Part shown: piece by piece, positions 1 to 9,032 of the stretch
How positions within the stretch are numbered: the stretch's first letter is position 1
Layout of the letters: every line of letters begins with the position of its first letter
NCBI GenBank assembly: GCA_050251195.1
Contig: JBFWNG010000002.1
Location: 619,712 to 683,711, forward strand
Length of the DNA: 64,000 bases
Direction: 5' to 3'
DNA from: JBFWNG01 sp050251195
GTDB lineage: Bacteria; Bdellovibrionota_B; Oligoflexia; Oligoflexales; Oligoflexaceae
Position numbers and translations under genes: made by a program
The notes under the pieces: generated by a model
What the model saw: only the letters and a program-made list of their open reading frames with translations
Told to the model about the DNA's origin: nothing
Databases searched by the model: none

Positions 1-678
1 GTCGAGACATATGCCGGTATGGTATTGGTAACTCTGTCGGCCAACCCGAAGCCCGCTGCAAACTTCTTTGCGGGCATTAGAGAACGGATTTTGCCGGTCG
101 ACTTAGAAAAAAAACAATTCTCTTCACGAGTCGTTTATTCAATAAACTGTAACTGGAAGGTTTATATCGATAATTACATGGAGGGATACCACATATCTCA
201 TGTACATCCCGAGCTTGATTCGATTCTCGATCAAACCAATTACACGACACAGATCCATGAAAACTATATCTTGCAACATAGCCCCTTCAAACCAAACTCA
301 GAGGACGAGAATATTTATGCGACCGAAAGCGGCCAGGCCGCTTTCTATTATTTGATTTTCCCGAACATGATGCTGAATATACTGCCGGGCCGGCTCCAAA
401 TAAATTCCGTGGTTCCCGTCGGAAGAGACAAAACCCTGGTAATTTTTGACTATTTCTACGACGATTTGAAATCGGAATCCGCGAAAAAGCTCATCGAAGA
501 AGACCTGAAGTATAGCGACATCGTTCAGCAACAGGATATCCGCATTTGCGAATATGTCCAAAAGGGTTTGGCCTCCGATTCGTACACGCAAGGACGCATA
601 TCTGTTTTGGAAGAGCAGGGCGTTTACCATTTTCAGTCGCGTCTCAAACAAGCATACCGAGATGCTTTGATCCCCTGA
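1..678 (+). CDS. Rieske-type ring-hydroxylating oxygenase alpha subunit, catalytic domain (5' truncated by window edge)
   Basis: The frame is open from base 1, so the gene begins upstream and only its C-terminal 225 residues are visible. The fragment matches the catalytic (SRPBCC) half of Rieske non-haem iron oxygenases. The segment DNYMEGYHISHVHPEL supplies the two iron-binding histidines (about residues 64 and 69 of the fragment). The Asp of DIRICEYVQKG (about residue 179) is the expected carboxylate ligand. The start of the fragment resembles the stretch that follows the Rieske [2Fe-2S] domain, which should lie just outside the window. Such enzymes hydroxylate or demethylate small organic substrates with electrons from a reductase; the substrate cannot be told. 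It ends 27 bases from a convergent lipoprotein gene. Confidence 0.85.
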   Translation, partial: VETYAGMVLVTLSANPKPAANFFAGIRERILPVDLEKKQFSSRVVYSINCNWKVYIDNYMEGYHISHVHPELDSILDQTNYTTQIHENYILQHSPFKPNSEDENIYATESGQAAFYYLIFPNMMLNILPGRLQINSVVPVGRDKTLVIFDYFYDDLKSESAKKLIEEDLKYSDIVQQQDIRICEYVQKGLASDSYTQGRISVLEEQGVYHFQSRLKQAYRDALIP

Positions 679-704
679 CCGGCGGGTTAGGCCATCGCAA
701 TTTT

Positions 705-1769
705 CTACGGCGTGATGAAATGCTCAACATCCAGAGATCCCGTTACATCCTGGGCCTGTCCCGAATATTGGATCCTAAATTTTGCTTTATTTGTGCCCTG
801 TGACATACTTGGCGCGCCCTCTAGGATATTGCAATAGCCTGTATGATCAACCGCCGTAACCCAATATGTAGCTTCAGGTAAAGTGAGCATCATAGAGTCG
901 CAGTCATTGTGGTGGTTGCGTTTCTGTTTGAATACTGTTTCCAAAGCTGTACCCGTGAACTTCGCTTGAAAATTCGTGGGCAGGCCCTGATGGTCATCGC
1001 TTAAAGCGATCTCTTTAACGACGAATCCAAAACCGTCCACACTGCGATGCACGCATGCTCCAATCTCGAGGTTTGCAGTTTCCATCTTTAGTTTGGTGAC
1101 TTTATATAATCCATGGTCGCAACCCTCTGAAAACGGGTCGCCAAGTTCGAAGAGGCCGAGCAAAACAACCCCATATTCACTTGGATCCATAGGCTTGTCC
1201 GGGTTAAGAGACTTGATCGCGGCGACAATGGGTTGTCCGTCAGCAGCCTTAGCGCCGAACATCGAATACGTTTCATATAGAAACGAATCGTCAAAGCTTT
1301 TATGTTTGCCAGGCACGCTCAAGTGAAAACCGCTGTAATCTCCAAATATCGCGGAGTTCAGACCTTGAATCGTTGAGGCTGTCGTGATGTTCGTTACGTA
1401 GAAATAAGAATCCGTGTCCCGTGAAACCAATCTCTTGGGAATGGCCCTTTCCTCTGTTTCAACGAAACACGTGTCCAACCGAAATGTCTCGCCCTGGGGG
1501 TGGGCGTCGATAATACGAAGTCCATCCACGGGAGGTATTCCAAGTTGTTCCGCCGTGGGCAAGGGAAAGGTCCCTGTCGGCTTAAGATAAAACGACTCAT
1601 ATTTGCCTTCCTGGCATTCAATCGGTTTGACCTTTTCCCTGAATTTGGCGCCGTTGTACGTTTCAATAAGGCCGATTTCATCGGGATTCATGCTGGCCTT
1701 TGTTTGAGAAGAGGAAACCGATCGGCAACCTAACAAAGCGAACGATAGTGCGAGCTTTTTCATGTTCAT
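705..1769 (-). CDS. Lipoprotein of unknown function, paralogue of the 31615-32721 protein
   Basis: The start is placed at the ATG at 1769, preceded at 5 bases by GAGG; a GTG at 1793 is possible but adds eight residues before the signal peptide. The N-terminus MNMKKLALSFALLGC ends in a lipobox (LLGC), so the protein is predicted to be lipid-anchored. I recognise no domain. It is clearly related to the lipoprotein at 31615-32721. Shared landmarks in the same order are an early E-C-x-x-G, a GL-x-x-A-[IV]-FGD motif, GDPFS followed by a Cys, a late paired Cys region with A-T-Y, and a C-terminal Q-Y-SG. The cysteines suggest disulfides in the periplasm or on the outer membrane. Function unknown. 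Confidence 0.75.
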   Translation of the reverse strand: MNMKKLALSFALLGCRSVSSSQTKASMNPDEIGLIETYNGAKFREKVKPIECQEGKYESFYLKPTGTFPLPTAEQLGIPPVDGLRIIDAHPQGETFRLDTCFVETEERAIPKRLVSRDTDSYFYVTNITTASTIQGLNSAIFGDYSGFHLSVPGKHKSFDDSFLYETYSMFGAKAADGQPIVAAIKSLNPDKPMDPSEYGVVLLGLFELGDPFSEGCDHGLYKVTKLKMETANLEIGACVHRSVDGFGFVVKEIALSDDHQGLPTNFQAKFTGTALETVFKQKRNHHNDCDSMMLTLPEATYWVTAVDHTGYCNILEGAPSMSQGTNKAKFRIQYSGQAQDVTGSLDVEHFITP

Positions 1770-1921
1770 GGGGGCCTCATCGATGGAAATCACTTTCTAC
1801 AATCTTGATCAAAGGGTGATGAAATGACAATTCGTATCTCCAATGCGCGCCAAAATGACGGAATCGCTTGCTATCAAACCATTTATAGGATAATCTCCCA
1901 CCCTCTTCTACGAGGATTCAC

Positions 1922-3190
1922 TTGTTGATCATGGAATCCCTCAAAGGGATTGCTAACAAACTTGCCAAACAAAAACTCCCCGCTTCCCGGGAATTGGGAA
2001 TTGAAGTTCCTGTCCTTGGAATCCCAGAATTAGTGGCACATGCGCGCTCTTTGGGAAATCCCGAACCAGATATTGACAGTCAGGCGTTCGATCGTATCGC
2101 CGAAGGTGTATGGTGCTTTGGTTCCGACGGCCGCACGATTTTCGTAAACGATCGAATGGCCAATATGTTGGGTTATCGGCGCGGCGAAATGTTGGCTCGG
2201 CCCCTTTGGGAGTTTTTAGATAACGACAGTCGAACGCGAGCGCTGGTCGACGGCGCCCTGGACGAGTCCGAGATTCCCGCGCGTGTTGCAGTTGGGTTGT
2301 TGCGCAAAGACGGAAGGGTTCTTAACGCTCTTGTTTCAACGTCTTCGTTTGATCACGATGGCGCAACCGGTGCATTGGCTTTGGTCGTTGATATTGATGA
2401 GCTGGTGAAGAATGAGCGGCGACTTGCGGAGCAAGCTCGCGAAGCGGAAAATGCCAATCAAGAAAAAACTCGATTCCTTTCGTTGGTGAGCCATGAGATT
2501 CGCTCACCCTTGGCAGCCATTGTCGGCTTTGCGGAACTGCTTGCCGACCGTGACCTCAATGAAGAAGATCGTGTAGCGTATACGAATACGATCGTGAGAA
2601 ACGGTCGATTTCTCTCTAAGCTACTGGACGATATTCTCGATCTCGGGAAAATCGAAGCAGGGCAATTTATTTTTCAAAAATCGCCTTTCTCCCTCCGCGA
2701 GATTTTGACGGACGCATGCAATCTGTTTGCTCAGCGAGCGGCAGAGAATAGCGTGACCATAGAAGTACGGTATGCGTCCGCTGATCTGGATCTCGTATTC
2801 TCCGATCGGTTCCGGGCTCAACAAATCTTGGTAAATGTGCTAGGCAATGCAGTGAAGTTTACCACTCACGGTAAAGTGACGTTATTGGTTGAATCATGGA
2901 ATGCCCTACAGTGCAGAGTCGCTGGTTGCCCGCGACGGCAAGTTCAGGAGGAGAACTTACATATTGCCATCTCAGACACGGGAATTGGCATCGCGCCCGA
3001 TTGTGCGCAAAGGCTCTTTCAAGACTATGTCCAGGTGGATCCTAATATTTCGCGAAAATACGGCGGTACCGGCCTTGGCCTCGCATTGTCGCGGCGACTG
3101 GCGCGGGCGTTAGGGGGAGATGTTTGGCTGTCGAGCAGCGAGGCAGGAAAAGGTTCGACGTTCGACATACTACTGCCTTTGCGATCGTAG
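1922..3190 (+). CDS. Soluble PAS-domain sensor histidine kinase
   Basis: 422 residues with no membrane segment, so a cytoplasmic sensor. The order is an N-terminal linker, one PAS domain (about 52-165), a short coiled coil, a HisKA dimerisation domain with phospho-acceptor His191 in SLVSHEIRSP, and a HATPase_c domain (N box in the ILVNVLGNAVKF segment, G1 box DTGIGI, G2 box YGGTGLGL). There is no receiver domain and no response regulator next to it, so its partner is elsewhere. The TTG at 1922 is chosen because GAGGA lies 5 bases upstream; the in-frame ATG at 1931 is the alternative and has a poorer spacing. The signal sensed is unknown. Confidence 0.88.
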   Translation: MLIMESLKGIANKLAKQKLPASRELGIEVPVLGIPELVAHARSLGNPEPDIDSQAFDRIAEGVWCFGSDGRTIFVNDRMANMLGYRRGEMLARPLWEFLDNDSRTRALVDGALDESEIPARVAVGLLRKDGRVLNALVSTSSFDHDGATGALALVVDIDELVKNERRLAEQAREAENANQEKTRFLSLVSHEIRSPLAAIVGFAELLADRDLNEEDRVAYTNTIVRNGRFLSKLLDDILDLGKIEAGQFIFQKSPFSLREILTDACNLFAQRAAENSVTIEVRYASADLDLVFSDRFRAQQILVNVLGNAVKFTTHGKVTLLVESWNALQCRVAGCPRRQVQEENLHIAISDTGIGIAPDCAQRLFQDYVQVDPNISRKYGGTGLGLALSRRLARALGGDVWLSSSEAGKGSTFDILLPLRS

Positions 3191-3259
3191 GTTTCCAATC
3201 TTCTTGCTTCGCCTCAGACAAGGGTTTATCATATTTTAAAGCTCTAACAGGGGATAATC

Positions 3260-3652
3260 ATGAAATATCTAGCAACAATTGCGTTGGGCCTATGCCTTTG
3301 CCTTTCGGCCTCATCTTGTCGCGAGAGGATGGGAACTTCTAACACGGCTAACGCTGCAGACAGAACAATGACCACATCACTTAAGCTTGATCGGATCATT
3401 TCGGCAGCCAACGAAGGTATCAATGAGTCTGTTAAAGAACGGATGGAAGGTAAGCAACCTAAGAGCATTACAGACCACCTTATTCATGAAATCGATTTCG
3501 ACGGCGATGAAATCGTCGGACTTCGAATGACAACCAAGGCTCAAATAGGAAACATACCTTACAAATGTAATGTTTACCTTGAAGGGATGGCTACACTTTG
3601 GCGACATCGCGGACTCGCGGATTGTTCTCCGGACGTTGCGGGCGGAATCTAG
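3260..3652 (+). CDS. Small lipoprotein, unknown function
   Basis: 130 residues. The N-terminal hydrophobic stretch ends in the lipobox SASSC (Cys20), which marks a lipid-anchored envelope protein. A GGGG sequence precedes the ATG. The mature part is mixed alpha/beta-like and charged, with no family I recognise. It follows the PAS kinase by 69 bases in the same direction and its last four bases overlap the end of the convergent LysR gene. No functional claim can be made beyond envelope location. Confidence 0.65.
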   Translation: MKYLATIALGLCLCLSASSCRERMGTSNTANAADRTMTTSLKLDRIISAANEGINESVKERMEGKQPKSITDHLIHEIDFDGDEIVGLRMTTKAQIGNIPYKCNVYLEGMATLWRHRGLADCSPDVAGGI

Positions 3653-4554
3653 GACGCTTTGCAAGCCAGTCGAACGGCTCGTGCGAGCTTCTTGAAAAGC
3701 TCGCCTTCAGCATCTGATTTTCGCTTTGCTATGTAAACGGCTTGCTTATGATGGCCGAGTTTGGAAGGTTGGCGAAACATCTCAAGCCGGTAATTTGCTC
3801 GGACAGTTTCATTGTGAAGTGCGACAACGAAGGTTGGCAAGTAGGCGACAGCAAGTCCTCTTCGACAAATCTCCAGGGCTGATTCCATCAAGGTCACTCG
3901 ATGACGGATGAGACGATTGATTCTGTCGTCAGGCCAGCCGTCGAGTCCTTGCACCTTATTGGGAGAGCCGGCTATCGGTTCAATGGGAACGACGAAAGGC
4001 AGCTCCGCGAACGATTTGTCCCGATATTTTCGTTCCACTTCCACTGTGCCAAATATACCCATTTCAATTGCCGTAATTCGTTGGTGCTCGACGCCGCTTG
4101 TCGGGATGGGAAGATAGGTTATGCCGTAGTCGATCTCTCGATTGAGCAGAGCTCGCTCCATCTCCCCTGGGATGACTTCCCGAAGCAAAATACCTGCCTC
4201 GTAGCCAAGGGAGGCAAGCAGCTGGCCAAGGCAATGCGTCGTAAAAACCTCAAACGATCCGATCCGGATAGGGGGCGCCAGTAAAGACGTGTCTTCATAT
4301 CGTTTCCTAACGTCTTGGCCCAGCGAGCTCAGTCCGTCCAAAATAGGTTGCGCACGTTTCGCCAGTTCCTTGCCTTCGTCCGTGACAAGAATCCCTCTGC
4401 CTGAGGGTACCAACAATGCAAAGCCCGCCTCGTCCTCTAATTGTTTCATGGCCTTAGACAACGCTGCGGGCGAAAGTCTCAGTAGCTCTGCCGCCCGGCG
4501 AATGCTTCCCGTTTCGTTAATGACCATGAAATATCTCAGACGATTGCTATCCAT
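3649..4554 (-). CDS. LysR-family transcriptional regulator
   Basis: 301 residues, the normal LysR length. The N-terminal winged helix-turn-helix (about 1-60) contains the usual GSIRRAAELLRLSPAALSKA recognition region, followed by the effector-binding periplasmic-binding-like domain. It is divergent from the epimerase/deacetylase/acyltransferase operon, with about 74 bases between the start codons, so it is the likely regulator of that operon; LysR proteins usually act on the divergent gene in response to a small molecule. It belongs to the same subgroup as the LysR at 57716-58582: both have an x-L-DGWP motif and a PG-x-ME-x-AL motif in the effector domain. The ligand is unknown. Confidence 0.88.
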   Translation of the reverse strand: MDSNRLRYFMVINETGSIRRAAELLRLSPAALSKAMKQLEDEAGFALLVPSGRGILVTDEGKELAKRAQPILDGLSSLGQDVRKRYEDTSLLAPPIRIGSFEVFTTHCLGQLLASLGYEAGILLREVIPGEMERALLNREIDYGITYLPIPTSGVEHQRITAIEMGIFGTVEVERKYRDKSFAELPFVVPIEPIAGSPNKVQGLDGWPDDRINRLIRHRVTLMESALEICRRGLAVAYLPTFVVALHNETVRANYRLEMFRQPSKLGHHKQAVYIAKRKSDAEGELFKKLARAVRLACKAS

Positions 4555-4628
4555 AAGTTAACATATATACACTATTATTCGTTTTTTTTCAACGGATGGT
4601 TTTGGTACCTTTATCGTGGAGGTGGTTT

Positions 4629-5744
4629 ATGAAAACCATACATGTCATCATAGGCACGCGACCTGAAGCCGTGAAAATTGCTCCAGTTTTCTTGGCACTA
4701 CAGGGAAAAAACAACTTGCGCGTCCGCCTTATCTCTACGGGGCAACATCGGGATCTTTTGGGACAAACCTTGTCGGCATTTGGCTTAAAGCCGTTTCGAG
4801 ACTTGAAAGTTATGATCCCAGGACAATCGCTTTCCCAACTTACGGCCAACTTGCTCGTGAAATTCGAAGGATTGTTTGGAGAGGAAAGACCGGACCTTGT
4901 CCTGGCCCATGGCGACACCACTACTTGCTATGCATCGGCTCTTTCTTGTTTCTATCATTCCATTCCATTCTTCCATGTGGAGGCGGGATTAAGGACTTAT
5001 CGGCTTGATTCGCCCTATCCTGAAGAATTCAACCGTCAATGTGTGACGCAGATGGCATCCCATCACTTCACCCCTTGCGAACAAGCGAAAAACCATCTCT
5101 TGTCGGAGGGTATTGACCCTCAAGCCATTACCGTTGCGGGCAATACAGTCCATGACGCAATACGCCTCATGTTAGAAACTAAGAACGAGGGTATCGCAGA
5201 TGCAGACATTATTCAAAAAGTAAGTGAATATGAAAAGATCGCGGTGCTGACCATGCATAGAAGGGAAACAGGCTCCGATTCGCTGTCTGACGTTTTGACT
5301 GCTATTAAGCAAGTGGCCGCTCGCGAACCCTCGACCGCGTTTGTATTTCCTGTTCATCCGAACCCTCAGGTAAAAACATTGGCGGAGGCAATCCTTAGCG
5401 GAACCAGCAATGTTTTACTAACGCCGCCGTTAAATTACCCTGACTTTCTGTCGCTGCTTAGTCGATCTTCGTTGGTTCTTACGGATTCGGGCGGCGTGCA
5501 AGAAGAAGCCGCATACTTCGGCAGGAAGGTTCTCGTTCTTAGAGACACGACAGAGCGGAACGACGGATTCGCGGAAAGTACGACGAAGATTATCGGGACG
5601 AACCCAGAAAACGTGATCGCAGAGATATCGGCGTCTCTTTCCGGCGTCAGCGTGAGATTGACGCCCGACAAACTATTCTCCGACAGCCACCGATCTCCGT
5701 CACAAATTGTTGCTGACGTCGTCGATGAAAAATGTCGAGCATGA
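4629..5744 (+). CDS. wecB: UDP-N-acetylglucosamine 2-epimerase (non-hydrolysing type)
   Basis: 371 residues from the ATG at 4629, which has GGAGG 6-7 bases upstream. The family is clear from GTRPEAVK (9-16), AHGDTT with Asp96, HVEAGLRT with Glu118, and PEEFNR (131-136), followed by the C-terminal nucleotide-binding GGVQEEA motif. WecB-type enzymes interconvert UDP-GlcNAc and UDP-ManNAc in the cytoplasm for surface polysaccharides. It is the first gene of a tightly overlapped operon: the TGA stop overlaps an ATG of the deacetylase gene (ATGA at 5741-5744). No glycosyltransferase is adjacent, so the product probably feeds a pathway encoded elsewhere or a small glycoside. Confidence 0.88.
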   Translation: MKTIHVIIGTRPEAVKIAPVFLALQGKNNLRVRLISTGQHRDLLGQTLSAFGLKPFRDLKVMIPGQSLSQLTANLLVKFEGLFGEERPDLVLAHGDTTTCYASALSCFYHSIPFFHVEAGLRTYRLDSPYPEEFNRQCVTQMASHHFTPCEQAKNHLLSEGIDPQAITVAGNTVHDAIRLMLETKNEGIADADIIQKVSEYEKIAVLTMHRRETGSDSLSDVLTAIKQVAAREPSTAFVFPVHPNPQVKTLAEAILSGTSNVLLTPPLNYPDFLSLLSRSSLVLTDSGGVQEEAAYFGRKVLVLRDTTERNDGFAESTTKIIGTNPENVIAEISASLSGVSVRLTPDKLFSDSHRSPSQIVADVVDEKCRA

Positions 5745-6409
5745 AAACGGTACTCGCTATCGGGGCTCATCCCGACGATATCGAGATAGGTTGCGGCGGT
5801 GCTGAGTTGCTTCTCAAGAAAATGGACTGTTCTCTTGTCCATGTGATCGCCACCAACGGCGAAGAAGGAGACATCAATTCAAACCCCGCGGAGCTGAAGC
5901 TCATACGGCAAAACGAAGCCAGAACTTCGGCAAACGTAATGGGAGCAGACCAGGTGCATTTCCTGAACCTGCCCGACGGAGCAACCAGTTTTGGAAAGGA
6001 CGAGAAAATAGCCCTGATGGAGATTATCCGGCGCGTTAAGCCGCACATAGTCTTTACCCACGCTTTTTCTGATCACTTCCCCGATCATGCGATGGTGCAT
6101 CAGCTAACGATGGCCGCCATTGAAGGCGCGAAGGGACCTTGGTTCCCTCTTGCCGGAGAGAGTCCGCACAAAGTCGACGTGGTACTGGGTTATGAAGTTT
6201 GGCATCCAATGTCGCGTTATCAAAAGGCCGTCGATATCTCGAGCGTGATCGAAGACAAGATCCACGCCCTAAATCAGCATCGATCGCAAACGAGCGGTGT
6301 TGATTACCTCGACGCAGTCCGAGCTCTTGCAAGATTCAGAGGCGTTATGGCGATGGCGGGTCAATACGCAGAGGTATTCGAAGTGCTGCGAGCCGATGGA
6401 CCGTTATGA
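5741..6409 (+). CDS. PIG-L/LmbE-family N-deacetylase
   Basis: PIG-L family zinc-dependent de-N-acetylases remove acetyl from N-acetylglucosaminyl substrates. The metal motif AHPDD is near the N-terminus, and a second His/Asp cluster (SDHFPDHAMV) follows mid-protein. Length (222-225 residues) fits the single-domain family. Two starts are possible: ATG at 5732 or ATG at 5741. The second overlaps the stop of the epimerase gene as ATGA, a common coupling arrangement, and is used here. The end overlaps the next start in the same way (6406-6409). Context suggests it acts on an amino sugar made by the upstream epimerase; this is inferred. Confidence 0.87.
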   Translation: MKTVLAIGAHPDDIEIGCGGAELLLKKMDCSLVHVIATNGEEGDINSNPAELKLIRQNEARTSANVMGADQVHFLNLPDGATSFGKDEKIALMEIIRRVKPHIVFTHAFSDHFPDHAMVHQLTMAAIEGAKGPWFPLAGESPHKVDVVLGYEVWHPMSRYQKAVDISSVIEDKIHALNQHRSQTSGVDYLDAVRALARFRGVMAMAGQYAEVFEVLRADGPL

Positions 6410-7530
6410 TTCCTTTGTCGCCTCTAGATTATTATTTTTATCGACAGCGATTGTATACCATTGAATTTGTCTTCGAGTATAAAGGCCAACTGGATCTCGA
6501 TAATTTTGAGAGAGCCCTTCGCGACACTGAAAAGCTCATTCCCGTTGTGACGGCACGAATCAAGGCGGTTTCTGACAAACGATTAGAATTTCATTTAAGC
6601 AACGAGCCGGTGCCGCTTAGTGTCCAAAACGAGGACGAGGGCGGACCGCTCCTCGATCCGATTTCCAACGTGATCGAGAAGCCGTTGGTTAAAATTCGCG
6701 TCACCCAAAGTGCCAACATGACACGCGTTGGCGTCAGCTTTTCGCATATGCTAGGCGACGGAGCAAGTTTCTTTGTCTTTATGAATACGCTCGCGAAGTG
6801 CGCAAGACGCGAACCTTCGGCTATGGTTGTTTCTCACGATCGCCTACGTCTCTTCCCATCCGCAAATGCGTCGGTTGAATCGGTGCCGGCCTCGCGCCTC
6901 TTTCGTGAAACCGGCTACACGTTTGATCCACCTGTGGGGCAAATAGGCAAGGCGGAGATTCTGAAATTTTCCTGCAGCGACCTTGCAGCGCTTAAGGACG
7001 AGGCCGGATTTGAGGATCCGAACGTGACGACCAACGATGCCTTGATGGCATATTTGCTCAAGCGCTTTCATTCACAAATACCAGTTTCGGAGGAGGGCGG
7101 ACTGATCGTCCGTTGCCCGGTAGATTGCCGACGGTTTTCTGCCGCGGTTCCAAACGGCTATTTTGGCAACGCCATCCGGGATGCCGTTGCCTGTTTTGAT
7201 CCGGATGTATTTCCTCATTTAACCCTGAGCGCCGTTGCTTCGAAGGTTCGTGAAGCGATATCAGCCGTCAACGAGCGCAGCTTCTCCACATCCCTGCACT
7301 GCCTTGAAGACCTGAGGCAGGAGCGAGGAGTCGACTTCTTTCAACACGTTGGCTGTCCTGGTCTGCTTGTAAGCAATTTATCGCGCCTTTCATTTGACTC
7401 CCTCGACATCGGATTGGGCGGACCAACGCAGGTGTATCAGGAATCTGCCATTCCTAATCTTGCAAGTATTCTCGCGGTCGACGGCGGCGCAGAGATTAAA
7501 TTCTCCCCAGCTGTCTTTTTGACAAAGTGA
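6406..7530 (+). CDS. BAHD/condensation-superfamily acyltransferase
   Basis: 374 residues. The catalytic HxxxDG motif is present as HMLGDG (His114, Asp118, Gly119), and a later DIGLGG (334-339) corresponds to the structural DFGWG motif of BAHD acyltransferases. This superfamily transfers acyl groups from CoA or a carrier protein to hydroxyl or amino groups. The start overlaps the stop of the deacetylase gene (ATGA), so the two are translationally coupled. A deacetylase coupled to an acyltransferase after a sugar epimerase suggests replacement of an N-acetyl group by another acyl group; the acyl donor and acceptor are unknown. BAHD-like proteins are uncommon in such bacterial sugar operons. Confidence 0.72.
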   Translation: MIPLSPLDYYFYRQRLYTIEFVFEYKGQLDLDNFERALRDTEKLIPVVTARIKAVSDKRLEFHLSNEPVPLSVQNEDEGGPLLDPISNVIEKPLVKIRVTQSANMTRVGVSFSHMLGDGASFFVFMNTLAKCARREPSAMVVSHDRLRLFPSANASVESVPASRLFRETGYTFDPPVGQIGKAEILKFSCSDLAALKDEAGFEDPNVTTNDALMAYLLKRFHSQIPVSEEGGLIVRCPVDCRRFSAAVPNGYFGNAIRDAVACFDPDVFPHLTLSAVASKVREAISAVNERSFSTSLHCLEDLRQERGVDFFQHVGCPGLLVSNLSRLSFDSLDIGLGGPTQVYQESAIPNLASILAVDGGAEIKFSPAVFLTK

Positions 7531-7577
7531 TCTAAAAAGAATACACTATTCAGATATAGAAATAACAAAAGGCCAAA

Positions 7578-9032
7578 ATGTCTTTCCCTACGCATCCAAA
7601 CGACGGCGCAGGATCCCACCTCGATTACCGGCGCAAGATTTTGTCGCGGTGTGTCGTGGCTGTGGGTGCCGTTGCATTTATAGTCGCTCTCATGGTGAGC
7701 GCTATATACTACCGTATGACCTACGACCAGCGTCGGGATCAATTGGTTGAAATTGCAACAACGCATGCCAATTTCATTGGTGCGGTTGCGCGTTTTGACG
7801 CGATCCATAGCCAACATGACCACCCGCAGGGTGCGAGAGCGGCGACGTTGAGCCAAGTCTTAGACGCTCAAGCTCACTACACAGGATTTGGCGAGACGGG
7901 CGAGTACGTCCTTGTCGAAAGAATAGGAGACGAGATTTCTCTCCTTCTCAATAACGGAGGGCGAAGTGCTGAGAGTTACAGATTGCCATGGGAGAGCGAC
8001 CTCTCGGGATTCATGCGTTTGGCATTGGAGGGCAAGTCTGGCGTCGTGGAAGGGCTTGACTACAAGAACGAGCTAGTCCTTGCCGCATATCAACCGGTGC
8101 CGGATCTGGGCATCGGGATTGTGGCAAAGATAACTCTTAAAGAACTGAGAGAACCTTTCATATGGGCGGCAACGGTCTCTGCAATCATCGCTCTGTTGAC
8201 AATCGGTGTCGGTGTGTTCTTCGTTCACCGCTTAATGGGAACACCTCTGCGTCAAATTGGCGAGAACTTTTCGAGAATCGAAGCGGCCAAGAAAGCCAAA
8301 GAGCGTTTCTTTGCAAGCGTAAGCCATGAAATCCGTAATCCCGCGAACGTCATTATGGGATTTTCACAAGTGCTTGAAGCTCAGCCTCCATCCACAGAGT
8401 TGGCGCCTGCCCTCAACGCCATCAGGCGGAATGTGAAACATCTTCTCGACGTGGTCAACGACATACTCGATCTTTCTAAGGCTGAATCAGACGAGCTTTC
8501 GCTAGAGAAAGTGGAATGTTCGCCTTGCGATATTGTCGATGAGACTGTGTTGTTGCTCGATGGCCCCGCAAAAGCAAAGAACATAAAACTCCTAACGGAG
8601 TATCACGGGATAATTCCAAGCGCTATCGTTACTGACCCCATTCGGCTCAAGCAAGTTCTTTTAAACGTCTTGTCGAACGCCATAAAGTTTACCGAACAAG
8701 GTTATGTCAAAATAATTACACGAGCGCGGATAAATCCTGAATTAGGCGCGACTGTTTTAGAGTTCGAAGTCGAGGATACTGGCATCGGGATGACGAACGA
8801 ACACATCAATAAAATCTTCAAGCCCTTTGGCCAAGCTGAAAGCAGCACGACTCGGAAATTTGGCGGCACTGGGATCGGGCTCTACCTTAGCAAGTTGCTT
8901 ATCGAAAGACTGGGTGGGCAGATTCATGTTACCAGCAGTCCGGGGAAAGGTTCTCGTTTTTGTATTACTCTTAGTGTTGTCGAGGTTAGGGTTCCCCAAA
9001 ATCGCCAGGCTGCTGCTCCAGTGTATGTTTAA
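7578..9032 (+). CDS. Membrane sensor histidine kinase with Cache-like periplasmic domain
   Basis: 484 residues. TM1 at about 24-45 and TM2 at about 194-217 enclose a periplasmic domain with FGETGEYVL, the signature of Cache-type ligand sensors. HisKA follows with His250 in ASVSHEIRNP, then HATPase_c (N box around LNVLSNAIKF, DTGIGM, FGGTGIGL). There is no receiver domain. It starts 47 bases after the acyltransferase gene and may be co-transcribed with that operon. The 3' end is odd: the last three codons and the stop lie in the first unit of a 136-base direct duplication, so the extreme C-terminus was probably changed by the repeat insertion. Confidence 0.87.
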   Translation: MSFPTHPNDGAGSHLDYRRKILSRCVVAVGAVAFIVALMVSAIYYRMTYDQRRDQLVEIATTHANFIGAVARFDAIHSQHDHPQGARAATLSQVLDAQAHYTGFGETGEYVLVERIGDEISLLLNNGGRSAESYRLPWESDLSGFMRLALEGKSGVVEGLDYKNELVLAAYQPVPDLGIGIVAKITLKELREPFIWAATVSAIIALLTIGVGVFFVHRLMGTPLRQIGENFSRIEAAKKAKERFFASVSHEIRNPANVIMGFSQVLEAQPPSTELAPALNAIRRNVKHLLDVVNDILDLSKAESDELSLEKVECSPCDIVDETVLLLDGPAKAKNIKLLTEYHGIIPSAIVTDPIRLKQVLLNVLSNAIKFTEQGYVKIITRARINPELGATVLEFEVEDTGIGMTNEHINKIFKPFGQAESSTTRKFGGTGIGLYLSKLLIERLGGQIHVTSSPGKGSRFCITLSVVEVRVPQNRQAAAPVYV

